Positions 1 to 6,336 of a stretch of DNA of 12,126 bases are shown piece after piece (position 1 is the first letter of the stretch; the number at the start of each line of letters is the position of its first letter). This DNA comes from JBGOTP01 sp041476545. Its GTDB lineage: Bacteria; Acidobacteriota; Vicinamibacteria; Vicinamibacterales; CAVVIG01. The position numbers and the translations under genes are program-made. The stretch lies in NCBI GenBank assembly GCA_041476545.1, contig JBGOTP010000135.1, positions 1 to 12,126 of the forward strand, in the 5' to 3' direction. The notes beneath the pieces were generated by a model. It searched no databases, had not been told where the DNA came from, and was given only the letters and a program-made list of their open reading frames with translations.

Positions 1-321
1 CAGCCGCGCTGTCGTGCGAGCTGGACGCCGGTCTCCCACGTTGGCGGCGACGAGGGATCCGGACGGGCGCTCGGTTCGTGCCGGCGGACGAGACAACTCG
101 GGGCCACACCGCGTCGAATTCGCACGATCGGGTGCCGGTAAAATGCGGGCGAGAGGCGGGCCGGCCGCGGCGATCGTCGTATGTCGCCCCCACCAATCGA
201 ACGACCACTGGCGTGACTAGTTCCGAACACTGACGATCGGACCAGCTGAATCGACGCGTCCGGCGGCAGCAGCCCCTCCCTGGGAAACGGACCCAGTGCC
301 AACTCGTCACACGCCCAGGAT
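1..321. other. left-edge spacer without a supported gene
   Basis: I see no convincing gene here. Open frames exist on both strands, as expected in GC-rich DNA, but none has a ribosome site or a recognisable protein family. The region holds one copy of a 22-bp dispersed repeat (84-105). Near the rsmE stop there is a short inverted repeat, CTGGG (280-284) with CCCAG (292-296), which could be a weak hairpin at the end of the rsmE transcript but lacks a T-run. Confidence 0.5.
84..105 (+). repeat. dispersed 22-bp repeat, copy 1
   Basis: The 22 bases at 84-105 are identical to 6267-6288, in the same orientation. The core is CGAG-ACAA-CTCG, a 4-bp stem with a 4-base loop, followed by GGGGCC. Both copies lie in gene-free spacers. 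The flanks share little beyond a loosely similar GCGTCG/CGAA stretch on the right. Function unknown; a family of interspersed short repeats is the simplest reading. Confidence 0.6.
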
Positions 322-1077
322 TCACGCGCACGATAGCAGCGCCTCATGCACGAGCGCCAGAAGGGCAATGCAGGCCGTGTCGGTGCGGAGTGTACGGGGC
401 CCGAGACTGATGGGATTGAAACCGTGGGCCTCGAGCAGGCCGAGTTCGAACTCGTTCCAGCCCCCCTCGGGCCCGACGGCCAGCAGGACGCGCAGAGGGT
501 TCACCGCTCCTTGCACGGCCGCTCCCGCCGGCCTCGCCGCCGCCGGATCGGCCACGAGCCGCAATCCACTGCCGATCAAAGAGTCCAGTTCGTCCTCGAC
601 CAGCACCTTGAATCGCCTGTGGATGGAAACCGCCGGCAGCCACGTGTCGCGCGCCTGCTGCAGCCCTTCAACGAGCAGAGGCCGGTAGCATTCCGGGCGG
701 AGCACGTGCGTGTCGAAATAGTGACGCTCCACGCCCGTCGCGTTGGTCAGGATGATCCGCCCGACGCCGATCGCGGCAATCTGCGCCCAGAGCCGCCGCA
801 GCACCTTCGGCCGAGGCAGCGCGAGAAGCAGATCGACACGCGGCCGGAGTGGCGGGCTCGCTTCGAAGGCGCACCGCAACTCCACCACACCGTCCGCCCC
901 ACTCTGAACAATGCCCTGCACGATGCCCACACCGCGGGGGCCATCGAGAACGCCGCACCGCACCTGATGCCCGCGCGCCACCTTCAGGACGTTCAACAGA
1001 TGCACGGCGCGCGCGCCCGACAGCCGCACGTCGCCGGCCTCGCTGACTTCGCCCGGCTCGAGAATGATCAGATTCAG
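322..1077 (-). CDS. rsmE: RsmE, 16S rRNA m3U1498 methyltransferase
   Basis: SPOUT-class enzyme that methylates N3 of U1498 in helix 44 of 16S rRNA on the assembled 30S subunit, using S-adenosylmethionine. The C-terminal half carries the family signatures: the GPEGGW SAM-binding loop and, near the end, LGPRTLRTDTA of the trefoil knot. Length (about 251 residues) is normal. The start is unusual. The longest frame begins at a GTG (1114-1116), but its first 13 residues are encoded entirely by the CCTGCC array. The protein family begins about where the CTG at 1075-1077 lies, and that CTG has a perfect AGGAGG four bases upstream; a second in-frame CTG lies at 1069-1071. I therefore favour a CTG start, with GTG 1116 as alternative. 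It lies 53 bp behind aat on the same strand and is probably co-transcribed. Identity is secure; the start is uncertain. Confidence 0.93.
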   Translation of the reverse strand: MNLIILEPGEVSEAGDVRLSGARAVHLLNVLKVARGHQVRCGVLDGPRGVGIVQGIVQSGADGVVELRCAFEASPPLRPRVDLLLALPRPKVLRRLWAQIAAIGVGRIILTNATGVERHYFDTHVLRPECYRPLLVEGLQQARDTWLPAVSIHRRFKVLVEDELDSLIGSGLRLVADPAAARPAGAAVQGAVNPLRVLLAVGPEGGWNEFELGLLEAHGFNPISLGPRTLRTDTACIALLALVHEALLSCA

Positions 1078-1083
1078 TCTTCC

Positions 1084-1133
1084 TCCTGCCTGCCCCGCCC
1101 GCCCTGCCTGCCCCACCTGCCCTACCTGCCCTA
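1084..1133. repeat. degenerate CCTGCC array 1 (aat-rsmE spacer)
   Basis: About 50 bp of tandem C-rich units of the type CCTGCC, CCTGCCCCA and CCTGCCCTA, with the G-rich complement (GGGCAGG units) in the sense strand of the aat-rsmE transcript. It starts at the aat stop codon and ends in the rsmE ribosome site. A related array lies at 10935-11014. Runs of GG/GGG every few bases could form a G-quadruplex in the mRNA leader of rsmE; that is inference. Confidence 0.7.
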
Positions 1134-1799
1134 CACAAGGGCCTCAGCAAGAGCCGTCAAGTACTGCTCACGGGGAAGGTCGATCGCTCCGAGCGAGGCG
1201 AGGTAGTCCGTGCGCCACTGCACATCGAGCAGTGTCATCTCCGACGCGCGCATCAGGTCCACCAGTGACATCAACGCCACCTTCGATGCGTCCCGTTGGA
1301 CGTGAAACATCGACTCGCCCGCAAACAGCCGATTGATGCGTATGCCGTACAAGCCGCCGGCGAGCTGACCGTCGCGCGCGAACGCCTCAACGCTGTGCGC
1401 CCATCCCAGTTCGTGCAGGACCGTGAACGCGTGGATGATGTCGTCGGTAATCCACCCGTGCTCGCGCGACGGATGGCCGCACCCGCGCACGACCGCCTCA
1501 AAACAGGTGTCGATCCGCACGTCGAAGCGCCTGGCGCTCTGGCGCATCGATCGCGTCACGCGGAAGTGATCGAGCGGGAGGATGCCGCGAGGATTGGGCG
1601 ACCACCACCCCGGGGCTCCGCGTGCGTGCAGCGGCATCGGAAAGAGGCCATGGCGATAGGCGGCAACGAGCGTCGCCGGCTCGAGATCGCCACCCGCACA
1701 AATGAGATCGTCGTCGGGCCACTCGGAGGGCGCGGGGAAAGACCATGGGCAGCCACCCACGGGCTGAGGCGTCGAGGACCAGTCAGTCACGGACGCCAA
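1131..1799 (-). CDS. aat: Leucyl/phenylalanyl-tRNA-protein transferase
   Basis: Cytoplasmic aminoacyl-transferase of the N-end rule pathway. It moves Leu or Phe from tRNA onto proteins with an N-terminal Arg or Lys, marking them for ClpS/ClpAP degradation. At 222 residues it has the family's normal length. Signatures in order: AGGDL (about 35-39), AYRHGLFP (47-54), WWSPNPRG (65-72), SMRQSARRF (84-92), HGWITDDII (114-122), HELGWAHSVE (129-138), GGLYG (148-152) and GESMF (161-165), then ASKVAL and ASLGAIDLPR. The frame opens with TTG at 1797-1799; a GTG at codon 4 is an alternative, and neither has a strong ribosome site. It is followed on the same strand by rsmE after the C-rich array. An 18-bp palindrome (1876-1893) lies about 75 bp upstream. 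Confidence 0.95.
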   Translation of the reverse strand: MASVTDWSSTPQPVGGCPWSFPAPSEWPDDDLICAGGDLEPATLVAAYRHGLFPMPLHARGAPGWWSPNPRGILPLDHFRVTRSMRQSARRFDVRIDTCFEAVVRGCGHPSREHGWITDDIIHAFTVLHELGWAHSVEAFARDGQLAGGLYGIRINRLFAGESMFHVQRDASKVALMSLVDLMRASEMTLLDVQWRTDYLASLGAIDLPREQYLTALAEALV

Positions 1800-1875
1800 T
1801 CGACGAGGAGTCGTGTGTCAGGAATGCGGGCAGTCTACCACCACTGCGCCGAACAGGCTCCGCGTCGAGGGCGCA

Positions 1876-1893
1876 ATCCGGCTCGAGCCGGAT
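1876..1893. promoter_or_regulatory. 18-bp perfect palindrome upstream of aat
   Basis: ATCCGGCTCGAGCCGGAT reads the same on both strands with no mismatch. It can be a 7-bp stem with a TCGA loop in RNA, or a two-fold protein site in DNA. It lies between the microprotein stop (1952) and the aat start (1799). There is no T-run on either side, so intrinsic termination is not clearly supported. Operator or terminator: undecided. Confidence 0.4.
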
Positions 1894-1927
1894 CCCACGC
1901 CTGTCGGATCCCACTGTCAGGTGTGGC

Positions 1928-1945
1928 GTCCGACCTTAGTCGGAC
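1928..1945 (-). terminator. hairpin after the 32-aa membrane microprotein
   Basis: GTCCGAC and GTCGGAC form a perfect 7-bp stem around a 4-base loop, starting seven bases after the TAA of the small membrane ORF on the minus strand. Its place fits a terminator, but no T-tract follows, so it could instead be a 3' stability element. Confidence 0.35.
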
Positions 1946-1951
1946 AGACTC

Positions 1952-2050
1952 TTAGCGGACGGGCAGCGGCTCGGATCTGCGTTTGTGCCGGACCTTGATC
2001 CACGCAAACGCCACAACCGCCGACGCAATGATCACAATCGGGATCAACAT
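1952..2050 (-). CDS. 32-residue single-span membrane microprotein
   Basis: A short gene with ATG at 2048-2050 and TAA at 1952-1954. A strong ribosome site AAGGAG sits five bases upstream of the ATG. The product starts MLIPIVIIASAVVAFAWIKV, a hydrophobic stretch long enough to span the membrane (about residues 2-19). The tail is basic (several Arg/Lys plus a His) and ends in PLPVR, so by the positive-inside rule the C-terminus should face the cytoplasm. No family is recognised. It is too short for usual gene callers. Ribosome site, membrane segment with basic tail and a hairpin just after the stop together argue that it is real. It may regulate or stabilise a membrane complex, but nothing shows which. 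Confidence 0.65.
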   Translation of the reverse strand: MLIPIVIIASAVVAFAWIKVRHKRRSEPLPVR

Positions 2051-2073
2051 GGAGTCTCCTTCTGTCTCTACAG

Positions 2074-2111
2074 TTAGCAACGGATGTGCCCTGACGCCCA
2101 GTTGTTGCTAA
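2074..2111. promoter_or_regulatory. inverted repeat between divergent genes
   Basis: TTAGCAAC (2074-2081) and GTTGCTAA (2104-2111) are perfect inverted copies 22 bases apart, in the spacer between the minus-strand microprotein (ATG 2050) and the plus-strand decarboxylase-family gene (ATG 2236). Position and symmetry suit a regulator site looping or bridging two half sites; the regulator is unknown and no clear -35/-10 pair was identified. Confidence 0.35.
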
Positions 2112-2235
2112 TCCATTGAGGCAGCAACGTTTGCCGAATACGTGCCAGCGAAAAATCGTGCAGAACCCGCCGGAGTGGGCGGATCCGTTCTCGTACACGC
2201 CTGTCGATTTTCGTTATTCGCGGCTAGGATGAGGC

Positions 2236-3036
2236 ATGCTGCAGGGCTTCACGTCGCCGAGGACGCCACGAGGACGGTCGGGTCTTGCACCCCGACCGCC
2301 ATGGCACTACGTCAGCACCTCACTGGCCATTGAATTCGAGGCCGCGCCAGCGGCCATCGCGGCGTTCCTTCCTGAGGGACTGGAGCCGGACTCGGCGCGG
2401 TGCGCGGTGTACTTCGCGGACTGGCAGTTTGCGACCGACGGCGGCGAGGAGTATCTGGATCCGGTCGGCAGTCAGTACAAGGAAGCGATCGTTCTGGTGT
2501 CCGCGAAATACGAAGGCGCGACGGTCGCGTACTGTCCGTTCATCTTTGTCGATCAGGACGTGTCGTTGATGCGCGGTCTCATCCAGGGCTGGCCCAAGCA
2601 AATCGGATCCGTCTGGCTGACGCGTGCCTACGAATTGTCCTCGCCGGCATCGCCGCCGCCCGGCGCTGGCGGCAGGTTTGGGGCGAGCCTGGCCGTGAAG
2701 GATCGCCGGTTGGTGGACGCCAGCGTGACACTGCGGGAGACGACCGGCACCCCACCGTCTCCCGGCTTTGCCAACGCCATCAACGTCCGCTACTTCCCCG
2801 ACCTTGCCGCCGGCCACCACGACCGCCCGACCGTGCACGAGCTCGTGCAACTGAAGTCACGAAATGTGCAGTTTTCCGCGATCTGGAAGGGAGACGCATC
2901 GCTGACCATCTTCGATCACCCGTCCCTGGAACTCTGCGACCTTCGACCCACCCGGATCCTGGCGGGCTACCGCTTTTCGTTTGCGTTCACGGTGGACGAC
3001 ATTGTCCACCTGCGCGACCTGCGCTCGAATCGATGA
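2236..3036 (+). CDS. Acetoacetate decarboxylase-family protein
   Basis: Member of the acetoacetate decarboxylase (ADC, PF06314-like) beta-cone family, 266 residues. Family landmarks are YKEAIVLVSAKYEG (about 81-94, with the conserved Glu) and RGLIQGWPKQIG (113-124), which places K121 where the Schiff-base lysine of ADC lies. Clostridial ADC has a Lys-Lys pair there; here the next residue is Gln, as in many ADC-like enzymes that act on other keto acids by retro-aldol or hydratase chemistry. Catalytic-lysine chemistry is therefore likely, but the substrate cannot be assigned. The ATG at 2236 is preceded by a GGATGAGG-type ribosome site. The TGA stop overlaps the ATG of the following YnfA-like gene (ATGA), so the two are translationally coupled. 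Confidence 0.85.
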   Translation: MLQGFTSPRTPRGRSGLAPRPPWHYVSTSLAIEFEAAPAAIAAFLPEGLEPDSARCAVYFADWQFATDGGEEYLDPVGSQYKEAIVLVSAKYEGATVAYCPFIFVDQDVSLMRGLIQGWPKQIGSVWLTRAYELSSPASPPPGAGGRFGASLAVKDRRLVDASVTLRETTGTPPSPGFANAINVRYFPDLAAGHHDRPTVHELVQLKSRNVQFSAIWKGDASLTIFDHPSLELCDLRPTRILAGYRFSFAFTVDDIVHLRDLRSNR

Positions 3037-3365
3037 GGACGAACATCCTCGTCTTCGCAACGGCTGCGCTTCTCGAAATTGGCGGGTGCTTCGCGTTCTG
3101 GTCGTGGCTCCGGCGCGGATCGTCGCCGCTCATCGCCCTGCTCGGCGTCGTCAGTCTGATCGGCTTTGCGGCGACACTTGCGCGGGCCGACAGCGCCTTT
3201 GCCGGTCGTGCGTATGCCGCATACGGCGGCGTCTACATTGCCGCCTCTCTCGTCTGGCTGTGGCTGGCGGAAGGACAACGGCCGACCGCGACGGATGTGC
3301 TCGGAGCCGCCGTCGCCATCGCCGGAGCGCTGCTCATCGTCGGGATGGCGCCGAAGGCGCCGTGA
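3033..3365 (+). CDS. UPF0060 / YnfA-family four-helix membrane protein
   Basis: A 110-residue inner-membrane protein of the UPF0060 (YnfA) family, distantly like small multidrug resistance transporters. It shows the diagnostic block RAYAAYGGVYIAASLVWLW, the N-terminal ALLEIGGCFAFW, and four hydrophobic segments (about residues 4-22, 29-48, 60-79 and 87-106). Length is exactly typical. YnfA has been linked to efflux of cationic compounds in enterobacteria; the function here is inference. The ATG at 3033 overlaps the stop of the decarboxylase-family gene in ATGA, so this start is well supported. The same frame stays open far upstream, but that part is a shadow of the decarboxylase gene. Confidence 0.92.
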   Translation: MRTNILVFATAALLEIGGCFAFWSWLRRGSSPLIALLGVVSLIGFAATLARADSAFAGRAYAAYGGVYIAASLVWLWLAEGQRPTATDVLGAAVAIAGALLIVGMAPKAP

Positions 3366-3385
3366 CCGGGTCTTTCCGCACCCTG

Positions 3386-3577
3386 CTAGTCTCTTCCGAG
3401 GAAATCCAGGTCGCGCGCCGGAATCTCGAAGCCGTCGAACACGTCGTCGCGACACCATTCGAGATACAGCTCCTGGCCCGGAAACGCATCGTCGTCTGAC
3501 GCGACGCGGGCGAACCCGACTTCGACGATCTTCCCGATCGCCTGCTGTAGGATCGTCGGCAGCAGCTCGGGGTACAA
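3386..3577 (-). CDS. small acidic hypothetical protein
   Basis: Unrecognised. From a TTG at 3575-3577 the frame gives 63 residues, rich in Asp and Glu, with a tryptophan-cysteine pair and the end DLDFLGRD. Third codon positions are nearly all G or C and the acidic composition is unlike the Arg/Pro-rich shadow frames around it, so it looks truly coding. The start is unclear: no good ribosome site precedes the TTG, and a GTG at 3676 would give 96 residues. The frame stays open further upstream, but there it is antisense to the DUF350 gene. It may be the surviving 3' part of a longer gene. It lies convergent to the ynfA-like gene (20 bp between stops), and the plus-strand terminator at 3738-3760 lies beyond it. 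Confidence 0.5.
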   Translation of the reverse strand: MYPELLPTILQQAIGKIVEVGFARVASDDDAFPGQELYLEWCRDDVFDGFEIPARDLDFLGRD

Positions 3578-3901
3578 CGGTTGAAATCTGGCGCGTCCGG
3601 CGTACGAGCCGGGCCGGCGAGCCTGAGTGGCCAGACGCCGCTGCGAGTCGCGAGCACGCCACGCGAGAATCGTCACCGGGCATCCGTATCGCAACAGGAA
3701 TGCCACGCAGGCAGTACGCAGAATCGACAAATCTAGTGGGATTTTGAGAATCCCTTTTTCAAAAGTCGACTCACAGGAAGACAAGTGGCTCCGTGCCGGG
3801 GGCCGGGCCCGAGCAGACGTGCGCGCCGGCGCCCAGAGAAAGATCCACGACGGGACACGAGGACGGCATAGAATGCAGTCAGCCGCTCCGGCGGCGTCCC
3901 T
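3578..3901. other. spacer: terminator and upstream region of DUF350 gene
   Basis: No further gene is supported in these 324 bp. The segment 3690-3775 is clearly more AT-rich than its surroundings and contains the hairpin-T5 structure at 3738-3760. On the plus strand a TAGAAT at 3869-3874 could be a -10 element for the DUF350 gene, but no matching -35 is visible. Confidence 0.4.
3738..3760 (+). terminator. rho-independent terminator
   Basis: GGGATT (3738-3743) pairs with AATCCC (3749-3754) around a five-base loop, followed at once by TTTTT (3755-3759). This is a short but standard intrinsic terminator for plus-strand transcription coming from the decarboxylase-ynfA pair, about 370 bp past the last stop. 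If used, that transcript would run antisense through the small acidic gene. Confidence 0.5.
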
Positions 3902-4105
3902 ATGGAATGGCGGATCATCGGGCTCAACTTTCTCTATGCCACGCTCGGCGTGGTGCTGATGTTCGTCTCGTACCGCGTCATCGATCGGCTCACTCCGGAG
4001 GTGAACTTCCCAGAGGAACTCAAGAAAGGGAACCTCGCGGTCGGGATCTTCATCGGCGCCCTGTTCATCGCCATCGGCCTCATCATTGGAGGATCGCTCA
4101 ACTGA
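3902..4105 (+). CDS. DUF350 small membrane protein
   Basis: A 67-residue protein of the DUF350 family (PF03994), found as short membrane proteins of unknown function. Two hydrophobic helices (about 6-24 and 46-63) flank the family's characteristic loop LTPEVNFPEELKKGNLAVGI. The ATG at 3902 has no clear ribosome site. The stop TGA overlaps the probable CTG start of the lytic transglycosylase gene (CTGA), and the ribosome site for that gene (GGAGG, 4088-4092) lies inside this coding region. Tight coupling to a murein hydrolase suggests a role at the envelope; that is inference. Confidence 0.88.
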   Translation: MEWRIIGLNFLYATLGVVLMFVSYRVIDRLTPEVNFPEELKKGNLAVGIFIGALFIAIGLIIGGSLN

Positions 4106-4737
4106 CCAGGCCGGTACTCGTCGCCGTGCTGGTGGGGGGCATCGCGCTCGGCGGAACCGCGCGCGCGAATGCACAGTCACCCGCGGCCGCGGAGCGGCGT
4201 GCATTGCCGGTCGTCAACGACCGGCTCGACGATGCGTTTCGGAAGTACGCGAAGCGGTTTTTCGGCCCGGGGGTTGACTGGCGGATTTTCAAAGCGCAGG
4301 GAATGACCGAGAGCGGGCTGGATCCCGACGCCACGAGCCGTGTCGGCGCGCGAGGCATCATGCAACTGATGCCCTCAACGTATGCCGAGGTGCGCTCCAA
4401 GGAAGCGATGGTTGGAGAGACGATCTCCGACCCAGAGTGGAATATCGCCGCCGGCATTCTGTACGACCGCACACTCTGGAAGAACTGGGCTGGCGCGCCT
4501 GAAGGTTCGCATCAATGGCAGTTCACGTTCGGCAGCTACAATGCGGGCCTCACGACAATGAAGCGGGCGCAGAAGATCGCGGAAGAGCGCTCCCTCAACG
4601 CGCGCGCATGGCCGAGCATCATCGTCGTCGCGCCCGAGGTCCCGCGCTGGCGCCACGAAGAGACGATTACCTACATCGATCGCATTTTCTTCAACCTCTC
4701 GCGGATGAATCCCAACGGCAAGGTCATCAAAAAGTAG
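4102..4737 (+). CDS. Secreted lytic murein transglycosylase (SLT domain)
   Basis: Periplasmic lytic transglycosylase that cleaves the MurNAc-GlcNAc bond of peptidoglycan, forming 1,6-anhydro-MurNAc. The 211-residue frame begins with a signal peptide (TRPVL plus a hydrophobic core, cut likely after ARANA, about residue 24). The SLT fold follows: KAQGMTESGLDP with E70 as the likely catalytic acid, then SRVGARGIMQLMPSTY (79-94), the FGSYNAGL motif and the closing HEETITYIDRIF. The start is judged to be CTG at 4102: GGAGG lies nine bases upstream, the signal peptide begins there, and CTGA couples it to DUF350. A longer in-frame extension upstream would run through DUF350 in another frame and is rejected. 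The 3' end overlaps the amidohydrolase gene on the other strand by 11 bp. Confidence 0.9.
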   Translation: MTRPVLVAVLVGGIALGGTARANAQSPAAAERRALPVVNDRLDDAFRKYAKRFFGPGVDWRIFKAQGMTESGLDPDATSRVGARGIMQLMPSTYAEVRSKEAMVGETISDPEWNIAAGILYDRTLWKNWAGAPEGSHQWQFTFGSYNAGLTTMKRAQKIAEERSLNARAWPSIIVVAPEVPRWRHEETITYIDRIFFNLSRMNPNGKVIKK

Positions 4738-6124
4738 GCCCCTTCTTCCATTTCGCCGCGAGTGCATCGCGATCGAGCCTGGCCCCACGCAAGTAGACGT
4801 CGGCGATCGTACGCGTATTGCGGATATCCTCCAGCGGGTTCGCGTTGAGCACGACGAAGTCGGCGCTCTTGCCGACCGCCATCGTGCCCATGTCCTTGAT
4901 CCCGAGCAATTCGGCCGGCCTCGAGGTCACGGCCACAATCGCCTGCGCCGGCGTGAGCCCCAGGGCGACCCAGTGTGCAATCTCGTGATGATCGGCCCAG
5001 CCAAACGAGTGACGGGACGCGATGCCGGCATCGGTGCCAAGGACGAGACGCGCGCCGCTGGCGATCATCTTCTGAAAATTGCCGGCGAGCATGGTCTCTC
5101 GCGTAGCCGCATTCGCCGAAACCGGACCGCAGCTGGCCGCCCGAATGGCGGTGAGCGCCTTGGCCGGGTACATCTGGTCTATGAACGGATCGTTGTTGCA
5201 CACTTCACTGCGATCGCCGAATCCGATGACGGTCGCCCAGTACGGTTTCTTCTCTCTGAGAATCGCCAGGTACTCCTCGTCGAGCGGCTCGTTCTGCACC
5301 ATGTGCACGAGGACATCGACGCCGGCCCGCACCACCGCCTTCTGATCCGCGAGCGCAATCGCGTGCGCGTGCACCATCATCTGGTGCTTGTGGGCCTCGT
5401 CGATGACGGCGTTGTACACCTCCGGCAACATTTTCGGGTACGTGCCGCGCCGATCGTCCACCCAGATCTTGACGTTCTTGATGTTCTTGGCCGCCATGGC
5501 CTGCACCACGGCGCGCGCTTCCTGGGCTGTTGAGACTTCATTCACCGCATGGAGCGCGGAGGTCCCTCGCATGAGAATTGCGTCGGGCCCGCCATTGGGC
5601 GGCGCCATGCCGGGCATGAAGAGGAAGCGGGACGCCGGCGGAAACTTGCCGGCTGCCTGATCCTGCTGAAACTGGATCGAGGGGTCGGTCGGGCTGCTGC
5701 CGACCGACGTCGTGGCGCCGACGCCGTAGAACGCTTCGCGCTGCAAATGATCCAGCACGTTCCGCGGCGTGTAGTTCTCGGCACCCCAGCTCGTGTAGCC
5801 CTCGTATCCAATATGGACGTGCGCGTTGATCATCGCGGGCATGACCGTCTTGCCGGTCAGATCCACGCGCGTCGCCCCGGCCGGCGCCGTGACCGCACCT
5901 TGCCGACCGATCGCGGTGATGCGACCATCCAGCACCACGAATGCGCCGCGGTCGATCGGCGCGCTGGCATCGCCGATGATGAGCCGAGCGCCTTCATAGA
6001 GCACGGCGGCGGCGACGCCGCGCGACTGCGCTATCGGCTCGCCTCGCCACGCCGTGATCACCGAATGCGACAACGCGATCGTCGTGACACCCGCGACCGC
6101 CCAGGATGCGGCTCTGATGCTCAT
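4727..6124 (-). CDS. Secreted metal-dependent amidohydrolase
   Basis: Member of the amidohydrolase superfamily (imidazolonepropionase/prolidase-like branch), 465 residues. An N-terminal hydrophobic segment (about 6-26) looks like an export signal. The metal site is complete: HVH at H102/H104, a lysine fit for carbamylation in NVKIW (K219), HAH (H252/H254), H274 and GTDAG with D365. The C-terminus returns to the beta-sandwich with VGKSADFVVLNANPLEDI. Such enzymes hydrolyse cyclic amides or Xaa-Pro dipeptides; the substrate cannot be told. The ATG at 6122-6124 has GAGGA six to eight bases upstream. It is transcribed alone on the minus strand and converges on the lytic transglycosylase with an 11-bp overlap, so neither gene has room for its own terminator there. 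Confidence 0.92.
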   Translation of the reverse strand: MSIRAASWAVAGVTTIALSHSVITAWRGEPIAQSRGVAAAVLYEGARLIIGDASAPIDRGAFVVLDGRITAIGRQGAVTAPAGATRVDLTGKTVMPAMINAHVHIGYEGYTSWGAENYTPRNVLDHLQREAFYGVGATTSVGSSPTDPSIQFQQDQAAGKFPPASRFLFMPGMAPPNGGPDAILMRGTSALHAVNEVSTAQEARAVVQAMAAKNIKNVKIWVDDRRGTYPKMLPEVYNAVIDEAHKHQMMVHAHAIALADQKAVVRAGVDVLVHMVQNEPLDEEYLAILREKKPYWATVIGFGDRSEVCNNDPFIDQMYPAKALTAIRAASCGPVSANAATRETMLAGNFQKMIASGARLVLGTDAGIASRHSFGWADHHEIAHWVALGLTPAQAIVAVTSRPAELLGIKDMGTMAVGKSADFVVLNANPLEDIRNTRTIADVYLRGARLDRDALAAKWKKGPTF

Positions 6125-6266
6125 GTGGTCCTCTTCGTTCCTTAACTTGCTGTGACTGCTTGCGCCCCGCAGTCTACACTGGCTTCGGCGGCTTCTTCCG
6201 GCTCACCGCTGACGGCACCTCGTGACACTCGCCGCCCGAATCGCTCGCAGTCGCGGGCAAGCGCGA

Positions 6267-6288
6267 GCGGACGAGACAACTCGGGGCC
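6267..6288 (+). repeat. dispersed 22-bp repeat, copy 2
   Basis: Identical over 22 bases to 84-105, same orientation, again in a spacer. See copy 1 for the core structure. Confidence 0.6.
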
Positions 6289-6336
6289 GCGTCGCGGCGA
6301 ACGTCGCGTGGAAAAACACGTTCACCGGCGTGTGCT

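Noticed and set aside
346..1206. 286-codon open frame on the plus strand over rsmE and aat
   Set aside because: It is antisense to two clear genes, is Arg/Pro/His-rich and matches no family; such frames are expected in GC-rich DNA.
1917..2198. 93-codon minus-strand frame overlapping the microprotein
   Set aside because: It is Cys/Arg-rich without family signals; the microprotein frame has the ribosome site and membrane helix.
2967..3683. 238-codon minus-strand frame over the ynfA-like gene
   Set aside because: It is a shadow of the UPF0060 and decarboxylase genes, very Arg-rich, with no ribosome site.
3578..4204. upstream extension of the small acidic minus-strand frame to 272 codons
   Set aside because: The added part is antisense to the DUF350 gene and reads as low-complexity Arg/Pro/Ala sequence; only the 3' part looks coding.
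4727..4737. 11-bp convergent overlap of transglycosylase and amidohydrolase as something special
   Set aside because: Short tail-to-tail overlaps are common in compact bacterial genomes; both stops are in conserved-length proteins.
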